Part shown: positions 50,554 through 59,388 of the stretch, in pieces
Layout of the letters: each line of letters starts with the position of its first letter
Position numbering within the stretch: the stretch's first letter is position 1
Assembly: GCA_009885945.1 (NCBI GenBank)
Contig: VFJR01000013.1
Coordinates: forward strand, 19,434 to 83,433
Source of the DNA: Anaerolineaceae bacterium
GTDB taxonomy: Bacteria > Chloroflexota > Anaerolineae > Anaerolineales > Villigracilaceae
Direction: 5' to 3'
Length of the DNA: 64,000 nt
Made by a program: the position numbers and the translations under genes
Notes under the pieces: model-generated
Told to the model about the DNA's origin: nothing
Databases searched by the model: none
What the model saw: only the letters and a program-made list of their open reading frames with translations

Positions 50554-53500
50554 TAGAATTTCCTTTTTCAATCTGTATAACGCCATACGCCACAGCCTCA
50601 GCCGTAACGTCCGCCCGTTCTATGGCAATATCCAATTCCTGAATGCGCCGCGCATAATCTGCCTGAGCGTTTGTGATTTGCGATAGGCGCATTTTTTGAA
50701 TCTTCTCATTATCTGTTTGCTTATATTGTTCATCCAGCAAAGCCATGCGTGCGCGGTGGCTGGTGGAGAGGCTTTCTCTGCGGTACTCTGCCAGTTCCTT
50801 TGTGCGCTGGCGGTGTTTCTCTCTTGCATCAGACCATAGTTTGTAATGCTGTGTATCCAACTCATCCCAAGCATGCGAGTTATTATCCGTATCCGCATCT
50901 ATGGCTTGTTCAAGCAATTTTCCAAGATGAGTAGTAAGCGCATCTAACGAGGCGATCGGTTGCAAAATTAAATCTTCTCGAACACCGTGAAATCGCCATT
51001 GATAGATCGCAAATTCATAACGTCCAGCAGGCACGACACTTGATTCAACTTTCAAGGTGGTAATTGCTCGCTTGCCCGTATCCAATGACATGGCGGCTTG
51101 CCTTACCAGAGGGTGTAAGGGCATAATGAAAGCGGCTTTGGGGTTTTGGGTTGCGCAATTTGCCTCAAAGGTCATTGGCAAATGCGGCTCTGCGCCTTTC
51201 AGCCAGTTTTCCCAATCCTTGTAAATATTTGTGTTTTGTCTGGTAAGTTGTTGAAAATCTTGCAAGAGTCTGCTGCGCGCATCTTGTGCAAGCCTGAGCG
51301 TTTTCAAGGGTTTTTCGCCAAGGATAAAATCCTGTTCCTTGCCGCATGTCCGCTGTAAATAAAGCGTAACAAGTCTATGAATTGAAGTTGGCGAAAGCCA
51401 GAAACTTGAGGCTTCTTCTATTTCTTTTTTCATTTGATCTTCGGGCAAACGAATTCCGAAAAGTTCCACCTGTCTTTGTTCGAGTCTTTCCTGTTCTTGG
51501 ATCAATCGAATTTTATTATCAGCCAATTGTTGTAACTTTGCCCCGCGTTCTTCATCGCTCAGATTGTAATTCTCTGCAATATTTTTTATCTCGCTGGCAA
51601 TTTCCCCAAGTATTTCTTCACCGCCTCCAAGGGCATTGTTGAATACACCGATACGCATCAGACAGCGATCATAAATATCCGCGTCTACGGTTCCAGGGGT
51701 AATCATGTTAACAATGGCAATGCTCTCGCTCTTTTGACCATTTCTATCAATGCGCCCTATTCTCTGCTCAACGCGCATTGGGTTCCATGGCAGGTCATAG
51801 TTCACAATACAATCGCAAAATTGATAATCTAAACCTTCACAGCCAATTTCTGAAAATAACAGGAGGTCAAGGCATTCGCTGTCCTCACGCGGTTTCTCAA
51901 AACGATTTTTAAGTTCAACTCGCTCTTCATCGGGCGTCCCGCCATGAATCATGGCAACGCGAAAACCATCCGCTTTTAAATTTTGATATAGATATTGAAG
52001 GGTGTGCCGAAAACTGCTAAACAACATCGCCTTGTTGTTGGTCAGGTTTTGTTTGTCGCGGATAACAGTACGCAAAGCCTCAAGTTTCGGGTCATGCGGG
52101 TCAAGATTCCGCGCCAGTTCAAGGATATTTTGAATTTGCGCTTGAATAGAATTGACGGCATCTTCTTCCGGTACATATTCTGAGTCGTCAGTTTCTGCCC
52201 ATGATAGTTCATCAATATGGCGGTTTAAAATTTCTTCAAGAAAAGGAGCAAGCCCATAAAGACAGCTTGCGGCTTGGCGCCTGATAGTTGTCAGCATAAA
52301 CTTGACGTTGATGTCTCCATGAAGCCTGCTGAAAATCTCCGCCTGTACTTTTAGAATTTGGTCATGCAAAATCTTTTGCGCAGGGGTAAATGCAACAACG
52401 ACTGTTTCAGGTCTTCGTATGGTGAAATCCCCAATGTCCCTGCGACGTGTTCGATTGATAATCCCTGCAAAAGTATGCATGGACTCAATATCTGTAATCA
52501 TTTGTACGCGTTCTTCGCTTGTAATATTGCCTTCTATAACCTTTGAATGTATTCGAATGAAGTCTGGATTATGCTTCAAAATAGACTTGCCCCAAGGAGT
52601 GGCTACAGCTTCTTCAAGAACATGACGAACCTTATCAGCCCAATCTTGTTCTTGTGCCCGCACAAAAGATACAGCCTGATTAATAAATGGATTTGGCTCT
52701 GCCATATGTTCAAAACTTTCCTGATCTATTACAAGATCGGGGCGTAATGTATTAAGCAGAACAAAAAGATCATGGCTTCCAAGTTGAATCGGCGTTGCTG
52801 TTAAAAAGACAACCGCTTCAGCATGGTCACAGAAAAATCGTACAGCCTGATGGCTGAATGTATCTTGATTTCGGATATGATGCGCCTCATCAACAATGAC
52901 GAGATCAAAACGTGGGGGCGGGTCTAAATCTAAAAGTCCCTTTTTTCGCTTTCCTTTACCGCCCACCTTTGAACCATACAGCAGAGTTTCGTCAAATAAC
53001 GAATATGGGACTATAACCTTTTGATATTGATCGGGCCAGCTCCCTTCTAAATCCATTTCATTAATACAGGATCTTAAAGTCGGTCCATCCAAATGAATAA
53101 ATCGTTCTTCAAAACGCTTCATCTCGTTTTGCCATTTGCGCTCGGTAACCAATGGGCGCGGACATACAATAAGAATAGAACGAACATCACGCCTTGCTTG
53201 CAATTCACGCAGGATAAGCCCTGCTTCAATCGTTTTTCCCACGCCAACACTATCCGCAATCAGCAAGCGCGGACGATCCGATCTAATAAATCTCAATACG
53301 GGTCTAAATTGATATGGAATAAAATCAACCCGAGCCGCGTTAAGCGAATAGAGTGTTGATAGCGCAGGATATTTAATTTGAAGTGCAGTAAGATAGGAAT
53401 TAAACTCTTCACACGGTAAAGACTCAGAGGTATCATTTAATTCTTCCACTTGTAATTGAGAATAATAATGAGTCTGTATTTCACCAGCCACAAAAACTTT

Positions 53501-54106
53501 CACGCGACTTTCTGATGTGCCAGACAATACAGAAATTACCGCTCCCCTAATAGTTGGGTTTGATTTCAGGAAAACAATTTGCCCCGGCTCTAATTCAAGC
53601 CTGTCTTTTTGAGAATTATTAAGTGAATCAAAGTCAATTGAGGTATTCTGGCTAGGTGGCTGAAACTCCTCCGCCATTAAGTTTTTCTTAGTTTCTTTAA
53701 TTTCTTGAATTAGTTTTTCGTCAGTTTCTATAATCACAGCAAAGCGCTGCAATGTATCTAAATCGCGATAAATGTCTTCAACTGAAATACCTTCTGTACT
53801 GGTGTGCGCCCATCGGTTTCGGATTGTCTGCATTTCTTTAACAAAATGGCGCGACTCTGAAAGCAGGTTGAATTTATTTGATATCTGATACCAATTTTGG
53901 TCAAGAACTCGCAGCAAGGCGGCAAGGTCTAATCCACTAAGCGAATTTATATTGCGCTGTTCCAAACGTTGCCGTTGCTGAAGTGACAGGTTATCTACAA
54001 CCCCTTGTTTCCACCAATCTTCAAAGAGAACTGGCAAAACCTTCTCAAGGTATGCTGCTAACTTGACCGAAATTTTCTGAAACAGATGATTCAGGTTATA
54101 AGTCAT
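50543..54106 (-). CDS. SNF2-family helicase with N-terminal Swt1-type HEPN domain
   Basis: 1187 residues from the ATG at 54106; an ATG at 54160 would add 18 residues. Residues about 5-130 resemble the Swt1-type HEPN domain with RNRWAH (Arg96, His101), the RxxxxH ribonuclease motif. Then an SNF2/SWI2 helicase: Walker A ADSVGVGKT (284-292), DEAHH (406-410), FLTATPIQ, and helicase-C with FSEIGCEGLDYQFCD and QRIGRIDRNGQ. The last 250 residues are helical and coiled coil. It is translationally coupled to the GHKL ATPase gene, so both are expected to act together, most likely in defence against foreign nucleic acid. Confidence 0.82.
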   Translation of the reverse strand: MTYNLNHLFQKISVKLAAYLEKVLPVLFEDWWKQGVVDNLSLQQRQRLEQRNINSLSGLDLAALLRVLDQNWYQISNKFNLLSESRHFVKEMQTIRNRWAHTSTEGISVEDIYRDLDTLQRFAVIIETDEKLIQEIKETKKNLMAEEFQPPSQNTSIDFDSLNNSQKDRLELEPGQIVFLKSNPTIRGAVISVLSGTSESRVKVFVAGEIQTHYYSQLQVEELNDTSESLPCEEFNSYLTALQIKYPALSTLYSLNAARVDFIPYQFRPVLRFIRSDRPRLLIADSVGVGKTIEAGLILRELQARRDVRSILIVCPRPLVTERKWQNEMKRFEERFIHLDGPTLRSCINEMDLEGSWPDQYQKVIVPYSLFDETLLYGSKVGGKGKRKKGLLDLDPPPRFDLVIVDEAHHIRNQDTFSHQAVRFFCDHAEAVVFLTATPIQLGSHDLFVLLNTLRPDLVIDQESFEHMAEPNPFINQAVSFVRAQEQDWADKVRHVLEEAVATPWGKSILKHNPDFIRIHSKVIEGNITSEERVQMITDIESMHTFAGIINRTRRRDIGDFTIRRPETVVVAFTPAQKILHDQILKVQAEIFSRLHGDINVKFMLTTIRRQAASCLYGLAPFLEEILNRHIDELSWAETDDSEYVPEEDAVNSIQAQIQNILELARNLDPHDPKLEALRTVIRDKQNLTNNKAMLFSSFRHTLQYLYQNLKADGFRVAMIHGGTPDEERVELKNRFEKPREDSECLDLLLFSEIGCEGLDYQFCDCIVNYDLPWNPMRVEQRIGRIDRNGQKSESIAIVNMITPGTVDADIYDRCLMRIGVFNNALGGGEEILGEIASEIKNIAENYNLSDEERGAKLQQLADNKIRLIQEQERLEQRQVELFGIRLPEDQMKKEIEEASSFWLSPTSIHRLVTLYLQRTCGKEQDFILGEKPLKTLRLAQDARSRLLQDFQQLTRQNTNIYKDWENWLKGAEPHLPMTFEANCATQNPKAAFIMPLHPLVRQAAMSLDTGKRAITTLKVESSVVPAGRYEFAIYQWRFHGVREDLILQPIASLDALTTHLGKLLEQAIDADTDNNSHAWDELDTQHYKLWSDAREKHRQRTKELAEYRRESLSTSHRARMALLDEQYKQTDNEKIQKMRLSQITNAQADYARRIQELDIAIERADVTAEAVAYGVIQIEKGNSNDK

Positions 54107-54386
54107 ATTTTTCTTTCGATAGACAACTAGGGTTTGAAAGATATTTTCAACTATTTCCATGCAGGTTTTACAAAAATAACAATCTCCCGCACTTACCTCA
54201 AATATACAGCTAATTCAATCATTTGACAACAAGAATGTACCGGCATCATAACCTCAACAGAAAATATCTTTCCTCTTTCTTATTACCATTCCTCACTCTC
54301 GCATCTCCACCTAAATTCGTAAAAAATACTTTTGCAAGGGATCTTAATTAACGCCTTTATTTTTAAAGTTCAATCCTGAACATGCG

Positions 54387-54395
54387 TGCTATAAT
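54387..54395 (+). promoter_or_regulatory. Extended -10 promoter of dnaE
   Basis: TGcTATAAT at 54387-54395 is a consensus extended -10 element; the transcript would have a leader of about 70 nt. Confidence 0.55.
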
Positions 54396-54399
54396 CGTG

Positions 54400-54472
54400 T
54401 TTAGTTAAATAGTTACTTAGTTTTATAGTTCAATAGTGACTACCCAAACTATCCCAACTACCTAAACTACCC
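54400..54472 (+). repeat. AGTTA / AACTACCC repeat leader of dnaE
   Basis: Left half: AGTTAAATAGTTACTTAGTT-like units; right half: four units of the form ACTAC(C)CAA up to the ATG. The halves are partly complementary (TAGTT against AACTA). There is no Shine-Dalgarno before the start codon. Confidence 0.6.
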
Positions 54473-57400
54473 ATGTCCTTCGCCCACTTACACGTTCACA
54501 CCGAATACTCTCTGCTGGACGGCTTCTCGAACATTAAGAAGCTGATTCAACGCGTCAAGGATATGAACATGCCTGCGGTGGCGATCACCGATCACGGCAC
54601 CATGTTTGGGGTCATTGATTTTTATAACGCGGCAAAAAAAGCGGATGTAAAACCGATCATTGGTCTGGAAGCGTACATGGCACCGCGCGGCATGAAAGAC
54701 AAAGATTCAAAACTGGATCGTTCTGCCTCTCACTTACTTCTGCTGGCTGAAAATGAAACAGGCTACAAAAACTTATTAAAGATCGCCTCTGCCGCGCAAT
54801 TGGAAGGCTTCTATTATTATCCGCGCATTGACCATGATTTTCTCGCCGCACACGCTGAGGGTTTAATCTGCACTACGGGCTGTATGTCGGCTGAGATTCC
54901 GCGTGCCTTGTTGGATGAAAAGCCCGAAGAGGCAGTCAAAAAATGGAATTGGTATCACGATGTCTTTGGCGCAGATCGATTCTTCGTTGAATTGCAAAGC
55001 CACAACATAAAAGAAATTGCTGGATTAAATAAACAATTATTAGAGATGGGCTCGCGCTATTCATCCCGTTTTATCGCAACCAACGATGTGCATTATGTTA
55101 ATCAAAGCGATGCGCGTTTGCAGGATATTTTAATCACCATCCAAACGCAAACGGTACTCACCGATCCCGACCGAATGAAAATGTCGGACGATTCCTATTA
55201 TCTGCGCACACCTGCAGAGATGAAATTATTGTTCGATGAAATTCCAGACGCATTAAACAATACTCTGCTGATCGCAGAACGCTGTAATGTTGACCTCAGT
55301 TTCAAAGGCTATCACCTGCCGGAGTTCCCTGTCCCTGCTGGGCATAATGCGGGTGCATATCTACGCGAGTTATGCAACCTCGGCGCGCAAAAACGCTATG
55401 GCGAACGCGCAGGCAGTGCTCAAGTTCACGAAAGACTTGAGTATGAATTGGGCATTGTCAACACAATGGGCTTCGATGCCTACTTCTTAATCGTCTGGGA
55501 TCTTTGCCGCTTCGCGCGTGAAAACGGGATTTGGTACAACGCCCGCGGATCTGCCGCTGGCTCGATCATTGCCTACACCCTCAACATCACGCTCGTTGAC
55601 CCGCTTGAGCATGATCTCATTTTTGAACGTTTCCTCAACCCGAGCAGAGTCTCCATGCCCGATATTGATCTCGACTTCCGTGATGATCGCCGCAGTGAAA
55701 TGCTGGAATACTGCACACTCAAATACGGCAGTGACAAGGTCGCGCAGATCGTCACCTTTGGCACCATGGGCACAAAAGCCGCCCTGCGCGATGTTGCGCG
55801 TGTAATGGAAATTCCATTACCAGAAGTAGACCGCCTTGCAAAATTAGTTCCTTTTGTTTCGGGGCGCAATACCACTATGCAAGACGCGCTTGAAATTACA
55901 GACTTTAAAAAAATATACAACGAACAACCGCGCATGAAAGAGCTGGTAGATATTGCCGCGGGCATGGAAGGCACAGTGCGTAACGCCGGCACACATGCCG
56001 CCGGCGTGGTCATCTCAGACAAGCCCATCGTTGAATATTTACCTTTGCACCGCCCCACCTCAGGCTCAGAAGAAACGCCCATCAAATCGGTAACCCAATT
56101 TGAAATGGGCATTCTCGATTCATTGGGCATGTTGAAGGTGGACTTCCTTGGCTTAATTACATTAACCGTCATGGCACGCGCCTGCGACCTGATTGAAAAA
56201 CGTCACGGCGTCAAATTGGATCTAGATAACATTCCACTTAATGAACCCAAGGCATTTGAATTATTAGGCGCGGGTCAAACTGCTGGTGTGTTTCAAGTAG
56301 AGGGTGGAGGAATGACGCGTTACTTGATTCAGATGAAACCCAAGACCTTGGATAATATCGTAGCCATGGTAGCGTTATACCGCCCGGGTCCGATGGCTTT
56401 CATCCCAGATTACATCGCGCGCATGCACGGCGAAGCAGAAGTGGAATACCGCCACCCAGCCATGCAGCCCATCTTCCAAGACACTTATGGCATTCCCGTT
56501 TATCAAGAACAACTGATGCGCGCCGCCGTGGAATTAGCGGGCTACACTCCCGGCGAATCAGATGAATTGCGCAAAGCCATTTCAAAGAAAAATAAAGACG
56601 ATATTGATAAACATCGCAAAAAATTTGTAAACGGCGCAGTCGAAAAAGGCATGGAACAATCCATCGCCGATGCAATTTATACAGATTGGGAAGAGTTTGC
56701 AAGGTATGGATTTAATAAATCTCATGCGGCAGATTACGGCGTGATCGCCGTGCAAACTGCATATCTTAAAGCGATCTATCCCGCCGAATATATGACCGCG
56801 CTTCTCTCTGCCTCTGCTGGCATCGTTGAAAAAGTTGCCTTCTACATTGCAGATGCGCGCACAATGGGCGTGCCTGTTTTACAACCGCAGATCAATTCAT
56901 CTGGCTGGGATTTTGAAATTGAAGACAATGAAGTTTCTGCTCTCGGCGGAGTCCCCGCCGCCGAGGACGGCGGCATAAGCAAAACAACAACTAAGCCCCA
57001 CATCCGTTTTGGTCTGGGCGCTATTAAAAATGCAGGCCAAGCCGCGGTTGAATTAATCATCCACGAACGCAAAGCCAAGGGAAAATTTATAGACCTTAAC
57101 GACCTCGCCCGCCGTGTAGATTTACGCTCAGTAGGCAAACGCGCGCTTGAATCTTTAATCAAAGTTGGCGCATTAGATGAATTTGGAAATCGCCCTGCCA
57201 TGCTTGCATCTTTAGATCGCATCGTTGCGATCAGCGGCAATCACTTCCGCGCGGCAGATGCGGGGCAAATGAGCCTCTTCGGCGCGGCAACTGGCGTCAT
57301 TGATGAGATTCATCTGCCCGAAGTAAAAGATGTGGACAAGCGCGAAATGCTCAATTGGGAACGCGAGCTGATCGGCTTATATATTTCAGATCATCCACTC

Positions 57401-58426
57401 AACGAATATCAAACCACCCTCGCGCAAATTGTCAGCTATTTTTCGGGTCAATTGTCCGAGGCGGCGCACGAAGAAAAAGTTCGTGTGGCGGGTCTCATCA
57501 CCAACATCCGCCCTTATCAAACCAAAGCGGGCAAGCCCATGGGCTTTGTCACCATGGAAGATATGCAAGGCAACATCGAACTTGTTTTATTTCCAAAGAC
57601 TTGGCAAAAATATCGCGAACAGTTAACCGTTGGTCAAATCGTGATCATTGAAGGCAAAGTGGATCAAAGCAATCCTCCGCCAAAAATTTTAGTGGATACG
57701 ATTCGCACCGAGATCAAATTAATCGTGCCAGTAGATGAAGTTGAATCCGCGCCTCCCCCCGCACCGAAAGTTGCCCCCGTCCAAAAAGCGATTCAAACAC
57801 CCAAACCGAATCTACCTACGCCCGCGCCCGTTGTGAATCGCGTTGAGAAATTAACCCACGCCACCGCAGAACCCGCGCCTGCTTATGAAGCAGACTTAAA
57901 CGACATGCCGCCTCCGCCAGATAACTTCCCCGAGGGTTGGGATAATGAATGGCAGCCCTCTTTCGACCAAGTAGCCGCAGCCTCTCAGCCTGCGCCAAAG
58001 TTCAAGAAACAGGAAGAAGTAACAGCGCCGCGCGCTTTGGTAGATACTGCCGCAGTGGAGATAAAAGATGATGAGCAGGATTCAGCTTCTCTTGAGCGTG
58101 AAGCGATTCTTTCCTCTATTCACATGCCTTCTTTATATGCATCCTTCGCAAAAACAGACACAGAACATCCGCCCAAGCAGATCACTATCATGCTGCGCGC
58201 CACCGAAGACAAGCAATGGGACCGCCGCCGCATTAAGACCCTGCACGGAATGTTGATCGCTTCGCACGGCAAGGATAAATTTTCGTTTCAAATTTTTGAG
58301 AACGGGCGCGCGCACCTGATCGACTTCCCCAGCGAAAGCACACGCATCACGCCAGACCTGTTGAGCAAAATACAAAAAGTGCTCGGCGAAGAAAGCTGGC
58401 GCGTGGAAGAGATTACACTGCAGTAA
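54473..58426 (+). CDS. dnaE: DNA polymerase III alpha subunit (DnaE)
   Basis: 1317 residues. The replicative polymerase of the C family. PHP domain at the start (FAHLHVHTEYSLLDG, TDHGTMFG), palm with RGSAAGSIIAYTL and PDIDLDF holding two catalytic Asp (about 396-400) and further CAAGVVISD-like fingers (THAAGVVISDKP), then GFNKSHAADYG, an OB domain (VRVAGLITNIRPYQTKAGKP), a proline-rich linker and a C-terminal domain. About 15-20 residues around VSALGGVPAAEDGGI (about 56938-56980) look inserted and derive from a GC-rich palindrome. The gene heads a + strand block. Confidence 0.95.
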   Translation: MSFAHLHVHTEYSLLDGFSNIKKLIQRVKDMNMPAVAITDHGTMFGVIDFYNAAKKADVKPIIGLEAYMAPRGMKDKDSKLDRSASHLLLLAENETGYKNLLKIASAAQLEGFYYYPRIDHDFLAAHAEGLICTTGCMSAEIPRALLDEKPEEAVKKWNWYHDVFGADRFFVELQSHNIKEIAGLNKQLLEMGSRYSSRFIATNDVHYVNQSDARLQDILITIQTQTVLTDPDRMKMSDDSYYLRTPAEMKLLFDEIPDALNNTLLIAERCNVDLSFKGYHLPEFPVPAGHNAGAYLRELCNLGAQKRYGERAGSAQVHERLEYELGIVNTMGFDAYFLIVWDLCRFARENGIWYNARGSAAGSIIAYTLNITLVDPLEHDLIFERFLNPSRVSMPDIDLDFRDDRRSEMLEYCTLKYGSDKVAQIVTFGTMGTKAALRDVARVMEIPLPEVDRLAKLVPFVSGRNTTMQDALEITDFKKIYNEQPRMKELVDIAAGMEGTVRNAGTHAAGVVISDKPIVEYLPLHRPTSGSEETPIKSVTQFEMGILDSLGMLKVDFLGLITLTVMARACDLIEKRHGVKLDLDNIPLNEPKAFELLGAGQTAGVFQVEGGGMTRYLIQMKPKTLDNIVAMVALYRPGPMAFIPDYIARMHGEAEVEYRHPAMQPIFQDTYGIPVYQEQLMRAAVELAGYTPGESDELRKAISKKNKDDIDKHRKKFVNGAVEKGMEQSIADAIYTDWEEFARYGFNKSHAADYGVIAVQTAYLKAIYPAEYMTALLSASAGIVEKVAFYIADARTMGVPVLQPQINSSGWDFEIEDNEVSALGGVPAAEDGGISKTTTKPHIRFGLGAIKNAGQAAVELIIHERKAKGKFIDLNDLARRVDLRSVGKRALESLIKVGALDEFGNRPAMLASLDRIVAISGNHFRAADAGQMSLFGAATGVIDEIHLPEVKDVDKREMLNWERELIGLYISDHPLNEYQTTLAQIVSYFSGQLSEAAHEEKVRVAGLITNIRPYQTKAGKPMGFVTMEDMQGNIELVLFPKTWQKYREQLTVGQIVIIEGKVDQSNPPPKILVDTIRTEIKLIVPVDEVESAPPPAPKVAPVQKAIQTPKPNLPTPAPVVNRVEKLTHATAEPAPAYEADLNDMPPPPDNFPEGWDNEWQPSFDQVAAASQPAPKFKKQEEVTAPRALVDTAAVEIKDDEQDSASLEREAILSSIHMPSLYASFAKTDTEHPPKQITIMLRATEDKQWDRRRIKTLHGMLIASHGKDKFSFQIFENGRAHLIDFPSESTRITPDLLSKIQKVLGEESWRVEEITLQ
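56942..56975 (+). repeat. GC-rich palindrome in frame within dnaE
   Basis: CTCGGCGG (56942-56949) pairs with CCGCCGAG (56957-56964) across GAGTCCCCG-type loop bases and a further GGACGGCGG follows. It encodes ALGGVPAAEDGG, in a loop just before the conserved IRFGLGAIKN segment. Confidence 0.6.
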
Positions 58427-58429
58427 CCC

Positions 58430-58503
58430 CCCTTAAAAACTAAGGGCGGCTACCAAACTTGCAGTAACCGCCCCTCATAGTACAAAATTTCGTAACTATG
58501 AGG
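58430..58503 (+). terminator. Double hairpin after dnaE
   Basis: GGGCGGCTAC (58444-58453) pairs with GTAACCGCCC (58464-58473, one mismatch), and CCTCATAGT (58473-58481) with ACTATGAGG (58495-58503). The left arm of the first hairpin can alternatively pair with CCCTTA (58430-58435). Likely end of the dnaE transcript. Confidence 0.6.
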
Positions 58504-58553
58504 CTGTACACTTATTATACACAACCTTAAATCACCGTCAATAGGGAATTTTC

Positions 58554-59228
58554 ATGACAGATTTCTCTCAAAGCTTACGTACAATCGTTTATATAGATGG
58601 TTTTAATCTTTATTACGGATTAAAACAAAAATATGGCAGAAAATATATGTGGCTCAATATAGAGAAATTTGCAAGAAATGTAACGCCTGCTCATGGGGTT
58701 TTAGTATCCGCCAAATATTTCACATCCAAACTTAAAGGGTCTTCAACAAAACCAGAAAAAGTACGCAGGCAGTCACAATTTTTACGCGCTGTGGATACTC
58801 TATTTCCGAACGTCGTGACTATTGAGGGAAACTACCAATCTTTTCAGGGTCATTGTAAGCATTGTGATAATTTTATAAACTGCCAGCATTGCGGAACGCC
58901 TTACGTAAAACCTAACGAAAAGAAGACCGATGTCAACATTGCCACATCCATGTTAGTTGATGCTTTTGAAAATCATTGCGATGTGCAAATTCTTGTGTCG
59001 GGAGATAGTGATTACGAATTTACATTACAAGAATTACGACGACTGTTTCCTCAAAAAGAGATAATTGTTGCCTTTCCTCCAAAGCGGAGAAATAATCAAT
59101 TGCTCGGCGATGATAAATGTACTTCGTCTTTTGATATTCCAGAAGATGCTTTTAGTGGGGCTCAATTCCCAGACAGGATTCTTATTGACGGAAAAAAGCC
59201 GATTGAAAAACCAAAGGAATGGGTTTGA
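58554..59228 (+). CDS. NYN-domain (PIN-like) nuclease with inserted zinc ribbon
   Basis: 224 residues. The NYN/LabA fold is clear: Asp15 and Asn18 in VYIDGFNLYYG, Asp126 in KKTDVNIATSMLVDAF and Asp151/Asp153 in VSGDSDYEF make the usual acidic metal-binding cluster. Between strands two and three a CKHC...CQHC unit (Cys101, 104, 110, 113) probably binds zinc. NYN proteins are RNA-processing or RNA-degrading enzymes. The gene opens the AT-rich, co-oriented run that follows dnaE. Confidence 0.85.
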   Translation: MTDFSQSLRTIVYIDGFNLYYGLKQKYGRKYMWLNIEKFARNVTPAHGVLVSAKYFTSKLKGSSTKPEKVRRQSQFLRAVDTLFPNVVTIEGNYQSFQGHCKHCDNFINCQHCGTPYVKPNEKKTDVNIATSMLVDAFENHCDVQILVSGDSDYEFTLQELRRLFPQKEIIVAFPPKRRNNQLLGDDKCTSSFDIPEDAFSGAQFPDRILIDGKKPIEKPKEWV

Positions 59229-59347
59229 TAAAACAAAATGCTCTCCCTTTTGAACTGCATCCCCGAAAAGTGGCAGTTTTAATTTTTCCTATATTGAATT
59301 TATGCTATACTTTTAATCTCGCTTTAATCTTTCGCAGTCTATAAATA

Positions 59348-59372
59348 GTTAGCCCGCCCCTTTTCAACAGGA
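59348..59372 (+). other. attC-like cassette boundary 1
   Basis: GTTAGCCCGCCCC followed by TTTTCAACAGGA, just upstream of a gene start. The same layout recurs at 60589-60614 (GCTAGCCCGTTC then TTTGCACAACAGGA). It resembles the right end (G/TTRRRY core) of an integron attC site plus the start of a cassette. Confidence 0.45.
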
Positions 59373-59388
59373 GTTCTATATAAAAATT

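Larger units (their letters stand above)
54107..54472. other. Intergenic region between the helicase and dnaE
   Basis: Divergent genes; AT-rich. It holds the dnaE promoter and leader (see next entries) and presumably the promoter of the defence-like operon, for which no clear consensus is visible. No gene seen. Confidence 0.6.

Noticed and set aside
55573..56172. 199-codon - strand frame inside dnaE
   Set aside because: Antisense to the polymerase palm and fingers; Arg/Ser-rich shadow with no family signal.
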